64,000 nt of DNA, from positions 1-64,000 of the forward strand of contig JACAWG010000082.1 of the NCBI GenBank assembly GCA_017160915.1, read 5' to 3'. Shown piece after piece: positions 1 through 8,341 of the stretch. The DNA is from Aggregatibacter actinomycetemcomitans. Its GTDB lineage: Bacteria > Pseudomonadota > Gammaproteobacteria > Enterobacterales > Pasteurellaceae. Within the stretch, counting starts at the first letter, position 1. Every line of letters begins with the position of its first letter. Under the pieces are notes generated by a model, which saw nothing but the letters and a program-made list of their open reading frames with translations, made no database searches and was not told where the DNA came from. The position numbers and the translations under genes are program-made.

Positions 1-799
1 GACTATAAAGCCAATGTCAGACTGCAATACTTACTAAGTAGCGGGCGAATCGCAGTCGGAAATCCTTGGGTTGAAATAGATCGTTTAAATAAGCAACTGG
101 AAAAACAACTTCCTGCCGTAGCCCATTATAAAATGTATTTTTACCTGAAAAACGATAAAGTTTTTACAGTGAATGAAAATGAGGAATTGGTGTTTTTACG
201 CAAAGCGGCAGAGCTGGGAAACAAAGAAGCCCAATATGAATTGGCTGAAGTGATTATACGATTAAAAGATAAGAGAACATTTGAAATAAGAAAAAATATT
301 CGTTTGAAATTATTAGAATGTGTTTCTAATCAAGGGGGGGGATGCCTCAAATAGTTTAGGAATTATTAGCCAAGATGAAAACCAATATAAACAAGCTGTA
401 AAATATTTTCACCAAGGAGTGAAAAATGGAAATGATGCTTCTGCAAGATACTTATCAAGAGGCTTCGGAACAGGTTTTTCTCAGGAAGATTTTTATTACC
501 TTGCATTAACCCGAGATTCTGAACGCGCCATTCGCTATAAAATGATCGGTGAATATTTATCTCAAAAATATTATCTCAACCCCAAAGTCCCCGACCTAGA
601 TGAAATTGTCCCGCTCCCGCCTGCCCTGCTTCCGGCATGGGACGGCAAAATCGCCTTTCAGCGTTGGTATGAAGGTCCATCCCCGGCAAAACCTTCTGAT
701 GAGCTGATGCAAAAACTGGCGGATAAAGCAGGGGGGGATGTAAAAACAGGCTTGCCGTTACAGAGAAAAGCCACACCAAGCTCAACGGATGATTCTTAG
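1..799 (+). pseudogene. Sel1-like / DUF6396-type protein, 5' end outside window, frameshifted at a G8 tract
   Basis: The reading frame is open from the first base of the window and stops at 352-354. A second frame, open across the same point, continues to a stop at 797-799. The switch falls on eight G at 334-341. With seven G the frame would continue as Gln-Gly-Gly-Asp-Ala-Ser into the downstream frame, giving one protein of at least 265 residues. Sel1/TPR-like helices (AAELGNKEAQYELAE; KYFHQGVKNGNDASARYL) precede a C-terminal part containing LPPALLPAWDGK and GLPLQ, which I associate with the DUF6396 family. Such proteins often sit beside vgrG/effector genes, so a role as an immunity or accessory protein is inferred, not shown. 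The break could be a true mutation, phase variation or a sequencing error in the homopolymer. I assign no precise function. Confidence 0.65.
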
Positions 800-884
800 A
801 GGAAAAAATACTCAGAAAAACCACCGCACTTTTGTTATTTATCTCTTTAAATAAAAAATTTTAGCGTTGTTTAATTAATCACCA

Positions 885-913
885 TTGGAAAACCAAAAAA
901 GTTACATTATAAT
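885..913 (+). promoter_or_regulatory. Probable sigma70 promoter of the vgrG-tae4-tai4 operon
   Basis: TTGGAA (885-890) and a perfect TATAAT (908-913) are separated by 17 bp, in the 166-bp gap upstream of vgrG. Spacing and -10 match are close to ideal. It would give a leader of about 45 nt. Inferred from sequence only. Confidence 0.6.
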
Positions 914-965
914 TCTGCCCACTTCACAATAATTCAAATGATAACAATAAGATTAAGGCAACCAA

Positions 966-3200
966 ATGACTTCTCCTTCCACTGTTCTGCAGTCTTTATC
1001 CCAACGTTTACCTAGTGGTTTACAATTCACCTTTCATATCGCAGGCGTACCGGCGGAAACCTTCAGTGTGGTGCGTTTTGATTATCGGTCGCGTTACAAC
1101 GAATTGTATGAAGTGGATTTGTTGTTAAGTGCACCAAACACCGCTGATATTGATTTAGATATTTTGCTGGATAACCCGGCAGAATTTAAAGTGTGGCAGG
1201 ACGGCGTACTACAGGGCAATATCAACGGTATAGTCGCCTTTGCCGAACAAGGTGATAGCGGTTTCAGGCAAACGTTCTATCGCGTCAAAGTGACTGCGCA
1301 ACTGCATCGTTTAACCCTCCGTCGTAACAGCCGCATCTTCCAGTTAAAATCCGTTCAGGATATTCTCCAAACCTTATTGAAAGAACATCACATCGCCGCT
1401 TACCGTTATCTGCTGGACAACGAACGGGTTCATACGCGTCGGGAATTTTGCGTGCAATACCGGGAAACGGATTTTGAGTTTTTACAGCGATTATTGGGTG
1501 AAGAAGGGATATTCTTTTATTTTGAGCAGCACGACAGCGGTGCGGAAACGGTGGTATTTTGTGACAAATGGCAAAAGCTTGCGACGAATAATGCGTTGAC
1601 TCTGCCATATAACCCGAACCGCCTTGCACCGACTTTTGAGAAAAAGGTCTTTACCTTTAAATTTGCCCGACAATTGCGCCCGGACTATGTACAACAGAAA
1701 GACTACACCTTTAAGAAACCGTACTGGCAGGCGGAGTATCTGTCGGAGAAGCAAGCACAAACGGAGTCGGAGGCGTTTCACGGGCTTTACAGCCATTATG
1801 ATTACCCGGGACGTTATAAAGACGGTAGAGGGCAATATTATACGCAAACCCGTTTGGACAGTTTACGGCGGGATGCGAATATCGGTGTAGGTGAAAGTAA
1901 TGATATCGGCATTGCGGTGGGACGTTTGATTGCGTTAAGCGGACATCCGACGGCACGTTTTAACACCTTATGGCAACCGATAGCCGTGCATCATCACGGC
2001 GAACAGGCGCAGGCATTAAAAGAAGAGGCATTTTTTACGCCGGAAAGTGAAGGGACGACGCTTTACAGTCAATTTGAGTTCATCCCGAGAAGCCAAAACT
2101 ACCGTAGCAACTTCCCGCAAAAGCCGCAAATCAGCGGACCGCAGACGGCAACCGTGACAGGCCCTGCAGGAGAGGAAATCTTCACCGATGACCAGGGGCG
2201 GGTGAAGGTGCAGTTTCACTGGGACAGATATGGCAAAGGAGACGACCACAGCTCTTGCTGGATACGGGTGGCAAGCCCGTGGGCGGGACAGGGCTGGGGA
2301 ATGCTCGCCTTACCGCGTATCGGACAGGAGGTCATCGTCAGCTTCCAGGAAGGCGACCCGGACCAACCGCTGATTACCGGACGGGTGTACAACGCCGTGC
2401 AGGTCCCGCCGGGCAATTTACCGCAAAGCAAAACGCAAATGCATATCAAATCGAAGACTTACAAAGGAAGCGGTTATAACAGTATCATGTTTGATGACGC
2501 CACCAATGACGAATTATTTTACATGCAGGCGGAAAGGGACATGGAGACGTTGGTTAAGCATGACCAGCGAAACACGGTGAAAAACAACCGCACTTTTGAT
2601 GTGAAGGGCAGCCAAACCACCACTATCGGCAAAGGTCGAAGCACCACGGTGTATACCGGCAATGATATTAAAAACGTGCTTTCCGGCAATTTGATAGAAA
2701 CCGTCAGCCTGTTAAGAAGCACACAGGCAAAAGATATTTTTAAATATGCCGCGAACCAAATTGAACTGGAAGTGGGAGAGCAGACTTCGATTACGATGGA
2801 TAACGGCAAAATCCTGCTGCGTTTTGGTAAGAACACGATATTGATGAACGGGGAAGGGATATGGCTGGACGGCAAGCATATCGGGTTGCAGGAGACGGAG
2901 GTGGAGCATGAGAATAAAGCGCCTAACGAACAAAAAGAAAAAATTGTTAAAGAATTATACTGGTCTTATGGAGATGAAGAAATTCAATTAGATGAAAAAT
3001 CTCGACATTATTCGGATCTGAATTTACATATTGTTACTCAAAATTATCAAGAGGGTGAAAGTGTAGAGGCAGTGATTGAATATGACTCTGAACAAGGGAA
3101 AGAGACATTAAATGTTTTTGGTATCGTAAATAAAGATGGCATAGCGGTTGTAAAGAATGTTTTTTCTAATGAAATTATTTTAATAAATGGAGATAAATAA
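966..3200 (+). CDS. vgrG: Type VI secretion system spike protein VgrG with a C-terminal extension
   Basis: VgrG trimerises into the puncturing tip on the Hcp tube of the T6SS and carries effectors into target cells. Residues about 1-370 form the gp27-like base. A gp5-like OB-fold follows, with DDQGRVKVQFHWDR and CWIRVASPWAGQGWGMLALPRIG at about 410-460. A repetitive beta-helix region runs to about residue 650. The last 90 residues are extra and are encoded by clearly more AT-rich DNA from about 2925. The stop overlaps the start of tae4 by one base (TAATG), so the effector is translationally coupled. Start ATG 966 follows a weak purine-rich site. The rest of the T6SS apparatus is not in the window. 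The tail probably selects the cargo encoded next door (inference). Confidence 0.95.
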   Translation: MTSPSTVLQSLSQRLPSGLQFTFHIAGVPAETFSVVRFDYRSRYNELYEVDLLLSAPNTADIDLDILLDNPAEFKVWQDGVLQGNINGIVAFAEQGDSGFRQTFYRVKVTAQLHRLTLRRNSRIFQLKSVQDILQTLLKEHHIAAYRYLLDNERVHTRREFCVQYRETDFEFLQRLLGEEGIFFYFEQHDSGAETVVFCDKWQKLATNNALTLPYNPNRLAPTFEKKVFTFKFARQLRPDYVQQKDYTFKKPYWQAEYLSEKQAQTESEAFHGLYSHYDYPGRYKDGRGQYYTQTRLDSLRRDANIGVGESNDIGIAVGRLIALSGHPTARFNTLWQPIAVHHHGEQAQALKEEAFFTPESEGTTLYSQFEFIPRSQNYRSNFPQKPQISGPQTATVTGPAGEEIFTDDQGRVKVQFHWDRYGKGDDHSSCWIRVASPWAGQGWGMLALPRIGQEVIVSFQEGDPDQPLITGRVYNAVQVPPGNLPQSKTQMHIKSKTYKGSGYNSIMFDDATNDELFYMQAERDMETLVKHDQRNTVKNNRTFDVKGSQTTTIGKGRSTTVYTGNDIKNVLSGNLIETVSLLRSTQAKDIFKYAANQIELEVGEQTSITMDNGKILLRFGKNTILMNGEGIWLDGKHIGLQETEVEHENKAPNEQKEKIVKELYWSYGDEEIQLDEKSRHYSDLNLHIVTQNYQEGESVEAVIEYDSEQGKETLNVFGIVNKDGIAVVKNVFSNEIILINGDK

Positions 3201-3751
3201 TGGGTGCGAATATAAATACTAGAAGTGGTAAGGTTCAGAGAGCGCTTAATGTAGCTAGACCGCCTTGGAATAAAGTATATGAAGGGTATCCCAAAGTAGA
3301 GCGAAATGGAATGATTGACGATCTTGATGCTCATTCGGTATTTACTTCTATTTTTGGGAAAGATTACGACAGTTCAACTTTTGGAAATGCTTGTGCAACA
3401 AGGCTATCATTAGGATTACTTAATGCTGGTGTAAAAATTAGAGGAGAATATCCTATACTACAAGGACCATTTAAAGGAAAATCAGTAATAGTTAGTGCTG
3501 CCAATATGGTTAAATGGCTTAATAATAACTTTGGAAAACCAGAGGAAACAATACCGTCACCAAAAGAATATAGAAATATAGTTGATAGAATTGGAAATAG
3601 AAAAGGAATATACGCCATGAAACCTAATAGCCCTCGGGATTTTAGGGCAAGTGGTCATGTTACATTATGGGTTAATGGTAATGTTATTGGTGGAGAAGGA
3701 CATAGTTATTATAAAGCGGCATTTGAAATCTATTTTTGGGAGCTTAAGTAA
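3200..3751 (+). CDS. tae4: Tae4-type peptidoglycan amidase effector of the T6SS
   Basis: A 183-residue protein recognisable as a Tae4-family DL-endopeptidase. These NlpC/P60-like enzymes cleave the D-Glu-mDAP bond in the peptidoglycan stems of rival cells after T6SS delivery. The family's catalytic motifs are visible: Cys65 in GNACATRLS and His153 in SGHVTLW. No signal peptide is present, as expected for a T6SS cargo. It is coupled to vgrG upstream and followed one base later by a Tai4-type immunity gene. Base composition is much more AT-rich than the vgrG core, which suggests that effector, immunity gene and VgrG tail arrived together. The catalytic assignment rests on motif recall, not on an alignment. 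Confidence 0.85.
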   Translation: MGANINTRSGKVQRALNVARPPWNKVYEGYPKVERNGMIDDLDAHSVFTSIFGKDYDSSTFGNACATRLSLGLLNAGVKIRGEYPILQGPFKGKSVIVSAANMVKWLNNNFGKPEETIPSPKEYRNIVDRIGNRKGIYAMKPNSPRDFRASGHVTLWVNGNVIGGEGHSYYKAAFEIYFWELK

Positions 3752-3752
3752 T

Positions 3753-4271
3753 ATGAAAAAACTTATTCTAATGATTTTATGTTTATTTAGCCAGGTAGCA
3801 TTTTCTAATGATGTATTGTTTACCAAAGTACAACAAAAATTAAAAGATGATCCTATCACATTTAACCAATTTCAATATTTAGGGATACTTCATTGTTTAG
3901 ATAAATATTTAAGAATAGAAAATGATGGTAGTTTTTATAATGCTTACTTAGAATTAGATTTGGCTTTAGCTCCCATAACTAGGTTATTTACCAGTGATGG
4001 ACTACATGACACCTATCAAGGTTTTGAAAAAAATATGCCTCATATAAAAAGAGATAGTGTAAGAACGCTAGATTTCAATAATTATATAAATATATGCCAG
4101 AAAGAATTTTCAGAAAATAAAATATTAAAACTATACAATCAATTTATTCTTAATAAAAATAACTATCATAGGGCTGGAGAGTCTAATACAAACTGGGATG
4201 ATGAAGATGTAGAGCAAAACATGAAAGATTATTTAGAATTTGGTAAAGTAGATTATCGGAGATTTCTATAG
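3753..4271 (+). CDS. tai4: Tai4-type periplasmic immunity protein
   Basis: The start is set at ATG 3753, one base after the tae4 stop, because the protein then begins with a typical signal peptide (MKKLILMILCLFSQVAFS, cleavage likely before Asn-Asp). The frame is open further upstream but only overlapping tae4. The mature part is about 154 residues, helical and acidic, with two cysteines (in GILHCLDKY and NICQKEF) that could form a disulfide. Periplasmic location, size and position directly after Tae4 fit the Tai4 family, whose dimers block the amidase active site and protect the producer and its sisters. The sequence itself is divergent, so the family call leans on context. Confidence 0.72.
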   Translation: MKKLILMILCLFSQVAFSNDVLFTKVQQKLKDDPITFNQFQYLGILHCLDKYLRIENDGSFYNAYLELDLALAPITRLFTSDGLHDTYQGFEKNMPHIKRDSVRTLDFNNYINICQKEFSENKILKLYNQFILNKNNYHRAGESNTNWDDEDVEQNMKDYLEFGKVDYRRFL

Positions 4272-4331
4272 ATTATCTATAAAATTTAACACTGTGTTAC
4301 AAATTTAAAACAAATAGAAATATAGTACTCC

Positions 4332-4368
4332 AATAACAATCCGCACGTTTTACGTGCGGATTGTTATT
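4332..4368. terminator. Perfect 17-bp hairpin after the T6SS module
   Basis: Arms 4332-4348 and 4352-4368 are fully complementary with a TTT loop. The outer pairs are A/T-rich (AATAACAA...TTGTTATT), so it can act as a terminator, probably in both directions. It lies between tai4 and rlmJ, exactly where accessory DNA meets core genes. Confidence 0.6.
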
Positions 4369-4451
4369 TAAGATGAACTTTATTAATAACTTACGGTATT
4401 ATTACAAATAAAAGTGCGGTTATTTTTTCAAACGTTTTTTAAGTAGGGATT

Positions 4452-5297
4452 ATGCTCAGTTATCGTCATAGTTTTCATGCGGGCAATCATGCGGATGTGT
4501 TGAAGCACATTGTGTTAATGCTGATTATCGAAAGCCTGCAACAAAAAGAAAAAGGGTTTTATTATTTGGATACGCATTCCGGTGCTGGGCGTTATCGCTT
4601 GTTTAGTGCGGAAGCGGAGAAAACGGCGGAATATGTGGAAGGCATTGGTCGTTTGTGGGGGCGTGAGGACTTGCCCGCAGAAGTGGCACGTTATGTGGCG
4701 TTAATTAAAAAGCTCAATTATGGCGGCAAAGAATTGCGTTATTATGCGGGCTCGCCGTTGTTGGCGGCAAATTTATTGCGTCCGCAGGATCGTGCGTTGC
4801 TGATGGAACTTCACCCGAGCGAGTTTCCGCTGTTACGTAATAATTTTAAGGAATTTGACAATGTGACGGTGAAAATCGGTGACGGTTTTCAGCAGGTCAA
4901 AGCTACCCTGCCACCAAAAGAACGGCGAGGGCTGGTGTTAATTGATCCGCCGTATGAGTTGAAAGAAGATTACGATTTGGTGGTGAAAGCCATTGAAGAG
5001 GGCTATAAACGCTTTGCTACGGGCGTTTATGCCATTTGGTATCCGGTGGTGCTGCGTCAGCAAACCAAGCGGATCGTGAAAGGGTTGGAAGCCACGGGGA
5101 TTCGTAAAATCCTGCAAATCGAACTGGCGGTACGCCCGGATTCCGATCAGCGCGGGATGACGGCGAGCGGGATGATTGTGGTGAATCCGCCTTGGACGCT
5201 GGAACAACAAATGAAATCTATTTTGCCTTATTTAATCACCGCACTTGTGCCGCAAGGCACCGGCAGTTGGTCGGTGAATTGGATTACACCGGAATAA
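4452..5297 (+). CDS. rlmJ: 23S rRNA (adenine(2030)-N(6))-methyltransferase RlmJ
   Basis: A 281-residue SAM-dependent enzyme that methylates A2030 of 23S rRNA. The N-terminus [19 protein letters not shown] is characteristic of RlmJ, which has a helical insertion in the Rossmann fold. The catalytic tetrapeptide is DPPY, near residue 163 ([13 protein letters not shown]). Length matches the family (about 280). H. influenzae and E. coli orthologues (YhiR) were once linked to using DNA as a nutrient. An uptake signal lies 40 bp upstream. It stands alone between the T6SS module and gor, both on the same strand. The start has no competing upstream ATG. Confidence 0.93.
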   Translation: MLSYRHSFHAGNHADVLKHIVLMLIIESLQQKEKGFYYLDTHSGAGRYRLFSAEAEKTAEYVEGIGRLWGREDLPAEVARYVALIKKLNYGGKELRYYAGSPLLAANLLRPQDRALLMELHPSEFPLLRNNFKEFDNVTVKIGDGFQQVKATLPPKERRGLVLIDPPYELKEDYDLVVKAIEEGYKRFATGVYAIWYPVVLRQQTKRIVKGLEATGIRKILQIELAVRPDSDQRGMTASGMIVVNPPWTLEQQMKSILPYLITALVPQGTGSWSVNWITPE

Positions 5298-5391
5298 GAA
5301 AATACCGATTAGACCGATTTATCCTATTTGTTTGATTTGTGAACACCTTTTGGGCAGAATAGCGCCCAATTTATTCATTAAGGAAAAGACT

Positions 5392-6762
5392 ATGAGCAGA
5401 CATTATGATTACCTTGCTATCGGCGGTGGTAGCGGCGGTATCGCCTCCATTAACCGCGCGGCAAGTTATGGCAAAAAATGTGCCATTATTGAAGCGAAAC
5501 ATTTGGGCGGAACCTGTGTAAATGTGGGTTGTGTACCAAAAAAAGTGATGTTTTACGGCGCACAAATTGCGGAGGCGATTAATCATTATGCGCCGGATTA
5601 CGGCTTTGATGTGGAGGTGAAAAAATTTGATTTCGCCAAGCTGGTGGAAAGCCGCCAAGCCTACATTGATCGTATTCACACTTCTTACAACAATGTATTG
5701 GCGAAAAATAACGTCGATGTGATTCACGGCTTCGCTAAATTTGTAAATAAAAACACCGTTGAAGTGACCCTTGCAGACGGTTCCATCGAACAGGTGACCG
5801 CCGACCATATTTTAATTGCGACCGGTGGTCGTCCGAGCCATCCGCCGGTAAAAGGCGTGGAATACGGCATTGATTCTGACGGAGTATTCGCCTTGAATGC
5901 GTTACCAAAACGCGTTGCCATTATCGGCGCGGGGTATATCGCGGTGGAGCTTGCCGGCGTATTCAATAGTTTAGGTTCCGACACGCACTTGGTGGTGCGT
6001 CGCCATGCGCCGATGCGTAATCAGGATCCGTTGATCGTTGAAACGTTGGTGGAAGTGCTGGAACAAGACGGTATTCATTTGCATAAACACACGACGGTGC
6101 AAGAAGTCATCAAAAATGCAGACGGTTCTTTAACCGTGAAATTCGATCACGAAAGAGAAATTATCGTAGATTGTTTGGTTTGGGCAATCGGGCGTGATCC
6201 GGCAACGAATAACATCGGTTTGGAAAATGCCGGTGTGGAAACCAACGATCGCGGTTTCATTAAAGTGGATAAATACCAAAATACCAATGTGCCGGGCATT
6301 TACGCGGTGGGCGATATTATTGAAGGCGGTATCGAATTAACACCGGTTGCCGTTGCCGCCGGTCGTCGTTTATCCGAGCGTTTGTTTAACAATAAACCGA
6401 ACGAGTATTTGGATTACAATCTCGTGCCGACAGTAGTCTTCAGCCACCCGCCGATCGGCACCGTCGGTTTAACGGAACCGCAAGCCATCGAGCAATACGG
6501 CGCGGAAAACGTGAAAGTGTATAAATCCGGCTTCACCCCGATGTACAGCGCCGTGACCCAACACCGCCAACCTTGTTGTATGAAATTGGTTTGCGCGGGT
6601 AAAGAAGAGAAAATCGTCGGCTTGCACGGCATCGGTTTCGGCGTGGACGAAATGATTCAAGGCTTTGCCGTCGCCATTAAAATGGGCGCCACCAAAGCCG
6701 ATTTCGACAACACCGTGGCAATCCACCCGACAGGTTCGGAAGAGTTTGTGACAATGCGTTAA
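5392..6762 (+). CDS. gor: Glutathione-disulfide reductase
   Basis: A 456-residue flavoprotein of the pyridine nucleotide-disulfide oxidoreductase family. It reduces glutathione disulfide with NADPH in the cytoplasm. Visible features are the FAD-binding GGGSGG near residue 11, the redox-active disulfide [13 protein letters not shown], the NAD(P) Rossmann motif [12 protein letters not shown], the second FAD motif YAVGDI and the C-terminal dimer-interface segment with the active-site HPTGSEE. ATG 5392 is preceded by AAGGAAAAG. A frame extension 20 codons upstream would add residues unlike the family and was dropped. A terminator follows at 6781. It faces the convergent sugar operon. Confidence 0.95.
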   Translation: MSRHYDYLAIGGGSGGIASINRAASYGKKCAIIEAKHLGGTCVNVGCVPKKVMFYGAQIAEAINHYAPDYGFDVEVKKFDFAKLVESRQAYIDRIHTSYNNVLAKNNVDVIHGFAKFVNKNTVEVTLADGSIEQVTADHILIATGGRPSHPPVKGVEYGIDSDGVFALNALPKRVAIIGAGYIAVELAGVFNSLGSDTHLVVRRHAPMRNQDPLIVETLVEVLEQDGIHLHKHTTVQEVIKNADGSLTVKFDHEREIIVDCLVWAIGRDPATNNIGLENAGVETNDRGFIKVDKYQNTNVPGIYAVGDIIEGGIELTPVAVAAGRRLSERLFNNKPNEYLDYNLVPTVVFSHPPIGTVGLTEPQAIEQYGAENVKVYKSGFTPMYSAVTQHRQPCCMKLVCAGKEEKIVGLHGIGFGVDEMIQGFAVAIKMGATKADFDNTVAIHPTGSEEFVTMR

Positions 6763-6780
6763 ACGATTGTTTGAATAAAT

Positions 6781-6810
6781 AAAAGGTCTGAGAATGTTCA
6801 GACCTTTTTT
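6781..6810. terminator. Bidirectional intrinsic terminator between gor and the sugar operon
   Basis: An 11-bp stem AAAAGGTCTGA / TCAGACCTTTT (6781-6791 with 6798-6808) has a six-base loop and is followed by T residues. The A tract on the left gives a T tract on the minus strand, so it can end both gor and the operon that finishes with the kinase at 6816. Confidence 0.85.
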
Positions 6811-6815
6811 GTTCT

Positions 6816-8273
6816 TTAGATTAGGGTTTTTAATGCGTTAACGAATTGCTGATAGCGTTTGTATTTATTTCGGTAGGCGGCAAAATTATCGGGGTTAGGG
6901 TTAAAAACCTGCATATCGGATGTCAATATCTGCGATGTCGCGGTTATCCCGTCCGCTTGCATTGCCATAAGCGCCGCGCCTAAACAGCCGGTTTCTTCCA
7001 CGGCGGGAATTTCCAGCCGCATGCCGGTTAAATCGGCTAACATTTGCATCCAAACCTTTGATTTGGTCGGACCGCCGGTTACGCGCAATACATTGGTGTG
7101 CGGAAAACGTTGCAGCATTCGTTCTAAATGATACATCAGGCTAAATAACACCCCTTCATAAACCGCTTGTAGCAGGTGCATTTTGGTGTGGTGGGATTGC
7201 ATACCGTAAAAGCCCGCCTGCATGCCTAATCCTGCATTGGAGCCGTAGAGAAACGGCACGAATAATACGGAACTGTCCGCCGGTTTTAAGGCGGCGATGC
7301 CGTTATTAATGGCTTCATAATCCGATAAATTAAACTGATTTAAAAACCATTCCAAATTGCCTGATGATGTCGGGCTGGCTTCATGCACAATAAATTGATT
7401 GGCTTCGGGATAACGCCCGTAAACGAAAGGTAAAGGTTGGTTGGGAGCAATATGATCGGTAATGCCGCTGACCACAGACCAAGTCCCTAACACCGCATTG
7501 AGTTTGGTTTCATCTTCCAAACCGGCACAGAGTGCGGTGGAAACTACATCAAATAATCCGCCGACGACTGCAGTGCCTTCCGCCAAACCACAGCGTTCGG
7601 CGGCTTCTTTGGTCACATAACCGGCAATTTCATGAGAGGCGATAATCGGTGACAATTTGTCGAAAATTTCCTCTAAATCCAGCAATTTCGCTAGATTACG
7701 GTCATATTTTCCTGCCTGCATATTGTAAAGATTGGATTCGGAAATATTGGTTTCTTCACAATGCAATTCGCCCGTTAAACAAAAACGCAGGTAGTCATGC
7801 GACATGAGAATTGAACCGATACGATGATAGCGTTCGGGTTCATATTCTTTTAACCAACGTAAAATGGAAACCGGGTGCCCCGTCCATAAGGTTTGGCGGG
7901 TAATGGGGTAGAGTTTTTCAGGAATGCTTTCCGCTTGCCAGCGTTTAACGATTTCAAGGGATCGCTGATCGGAGGACAAAATGGCTCTGCCCAAGGGTTT
8001 ATTTTGTTTATCTAATAAAAACGCCCCTTTGCCCTGGGCGGAAATCCCAACACCTTTAATTTCTTTCGGGTTCACGCCGCTGTTTTCAATCGTTGTGCGA
8101 ATGACATCGGTTGTGATATGCCATAATTCATCCATATCCCGCTCGGCATAGCCGGATTGTTCGCTGATTAACGGTACATTTTTACGTTGAACGCCATACA
8201 ACTTACCATTTTCGGCAAATAACGCCGCTTTAATAAAAGTGCCGCCGCAATCAATACCCAGATAATACTTCAT
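6816..8273 (-). CDS. lyxK: FGGY-family sugar kinase, probably L-xylulose kinase
   Basis: A 485-residue FGGY carbohydrate kinase of the ASKHA fold. It begins with the phosphate-1 motif YLGIDCGGTFIKAALF and has a C-terminal FGGY-type signature region (VTGGPTKSKVWMQMLADLTG, ETGCLGAALMA). It closes an operon with the order yiaK-L-M-N-O-O'-kinase, equivalent to E. coli yiaKLMNO-lyxK and to an H. influenzae cluster, and this is why I call it LyxK. It would phosphorylate L-xylulose or a similar ketose formed from diketogulonate. The genes that follow lyxK in E. coli (sgbH, sgbU, sgbE) are absent here, so the product would need UlaD/E/F-type enzymes encoded elsewhere. Substrate is inferred. Confidence 0.82.
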   Translation of the reverse strand: MKYYLGIDCGGTFIKAALFAENGKLYGVQRKNVPLISEQSGYAERDMDELWHITTDVIRTTIENSGVNPKEIKGVGISAQGKGAFLLDKQNKPLGRAILSSDQRSLEIVKRWQAESIPEKLYPITRQTLWTGHPVSILRWLKEYEPERYHRIGSILMSHDYLRFCLTGELHCEETNISESNLYNMQAGKYDRNLAKLLDLEEIFDKLSPIIASHEIAGYVTKEAAERCGLAEGTAVVGGLFDVVSTALCAGLEDETKLNAVLGTWSVVSGITDHIAPNQPLPFVYGRYPEANQFIVHEASPTSSGNLEWFLNQFNLSDYEAINNGIAALKPADSSVLFVPFLYGSNAGLGMQAGFYGMQSHHTKMHLLQAVYEGVLFSLMYHLERMLQRFPHTNVLRVTGGPTKSKVWMQMLADLTGMRLEIPAVEETGCLGAALMAMQADGITATSQILTSDMQVFNPNPDNFAAYRNKYKRYQQFVNALKTLI

Positions 8274-8341
8274 TTAAAACCTCAAAAATGGGTGCGGCTA
8301 AATTCATTCAAAAATTTAACCGCACTTTTGCTTGTTCCCGA

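Noticed and set aside
3651-3752. In-frame extension of the immunity protein into tae4
   Set aside because: It overlaps the effector gene and would bury the signal peptide. ATG 3753 is one base after the tae4 stop.
1-4411. Absence of uptake signals as proof that the T6SS module is foreign
   Set aside because: Gaps of 3-4 kb also occur in ordinary core regions (about 9.4-12.7 kb, 36.2-40.3 kb and 51.5-55.4 kb), so this alone is not evidence. Base composition is the better argument.
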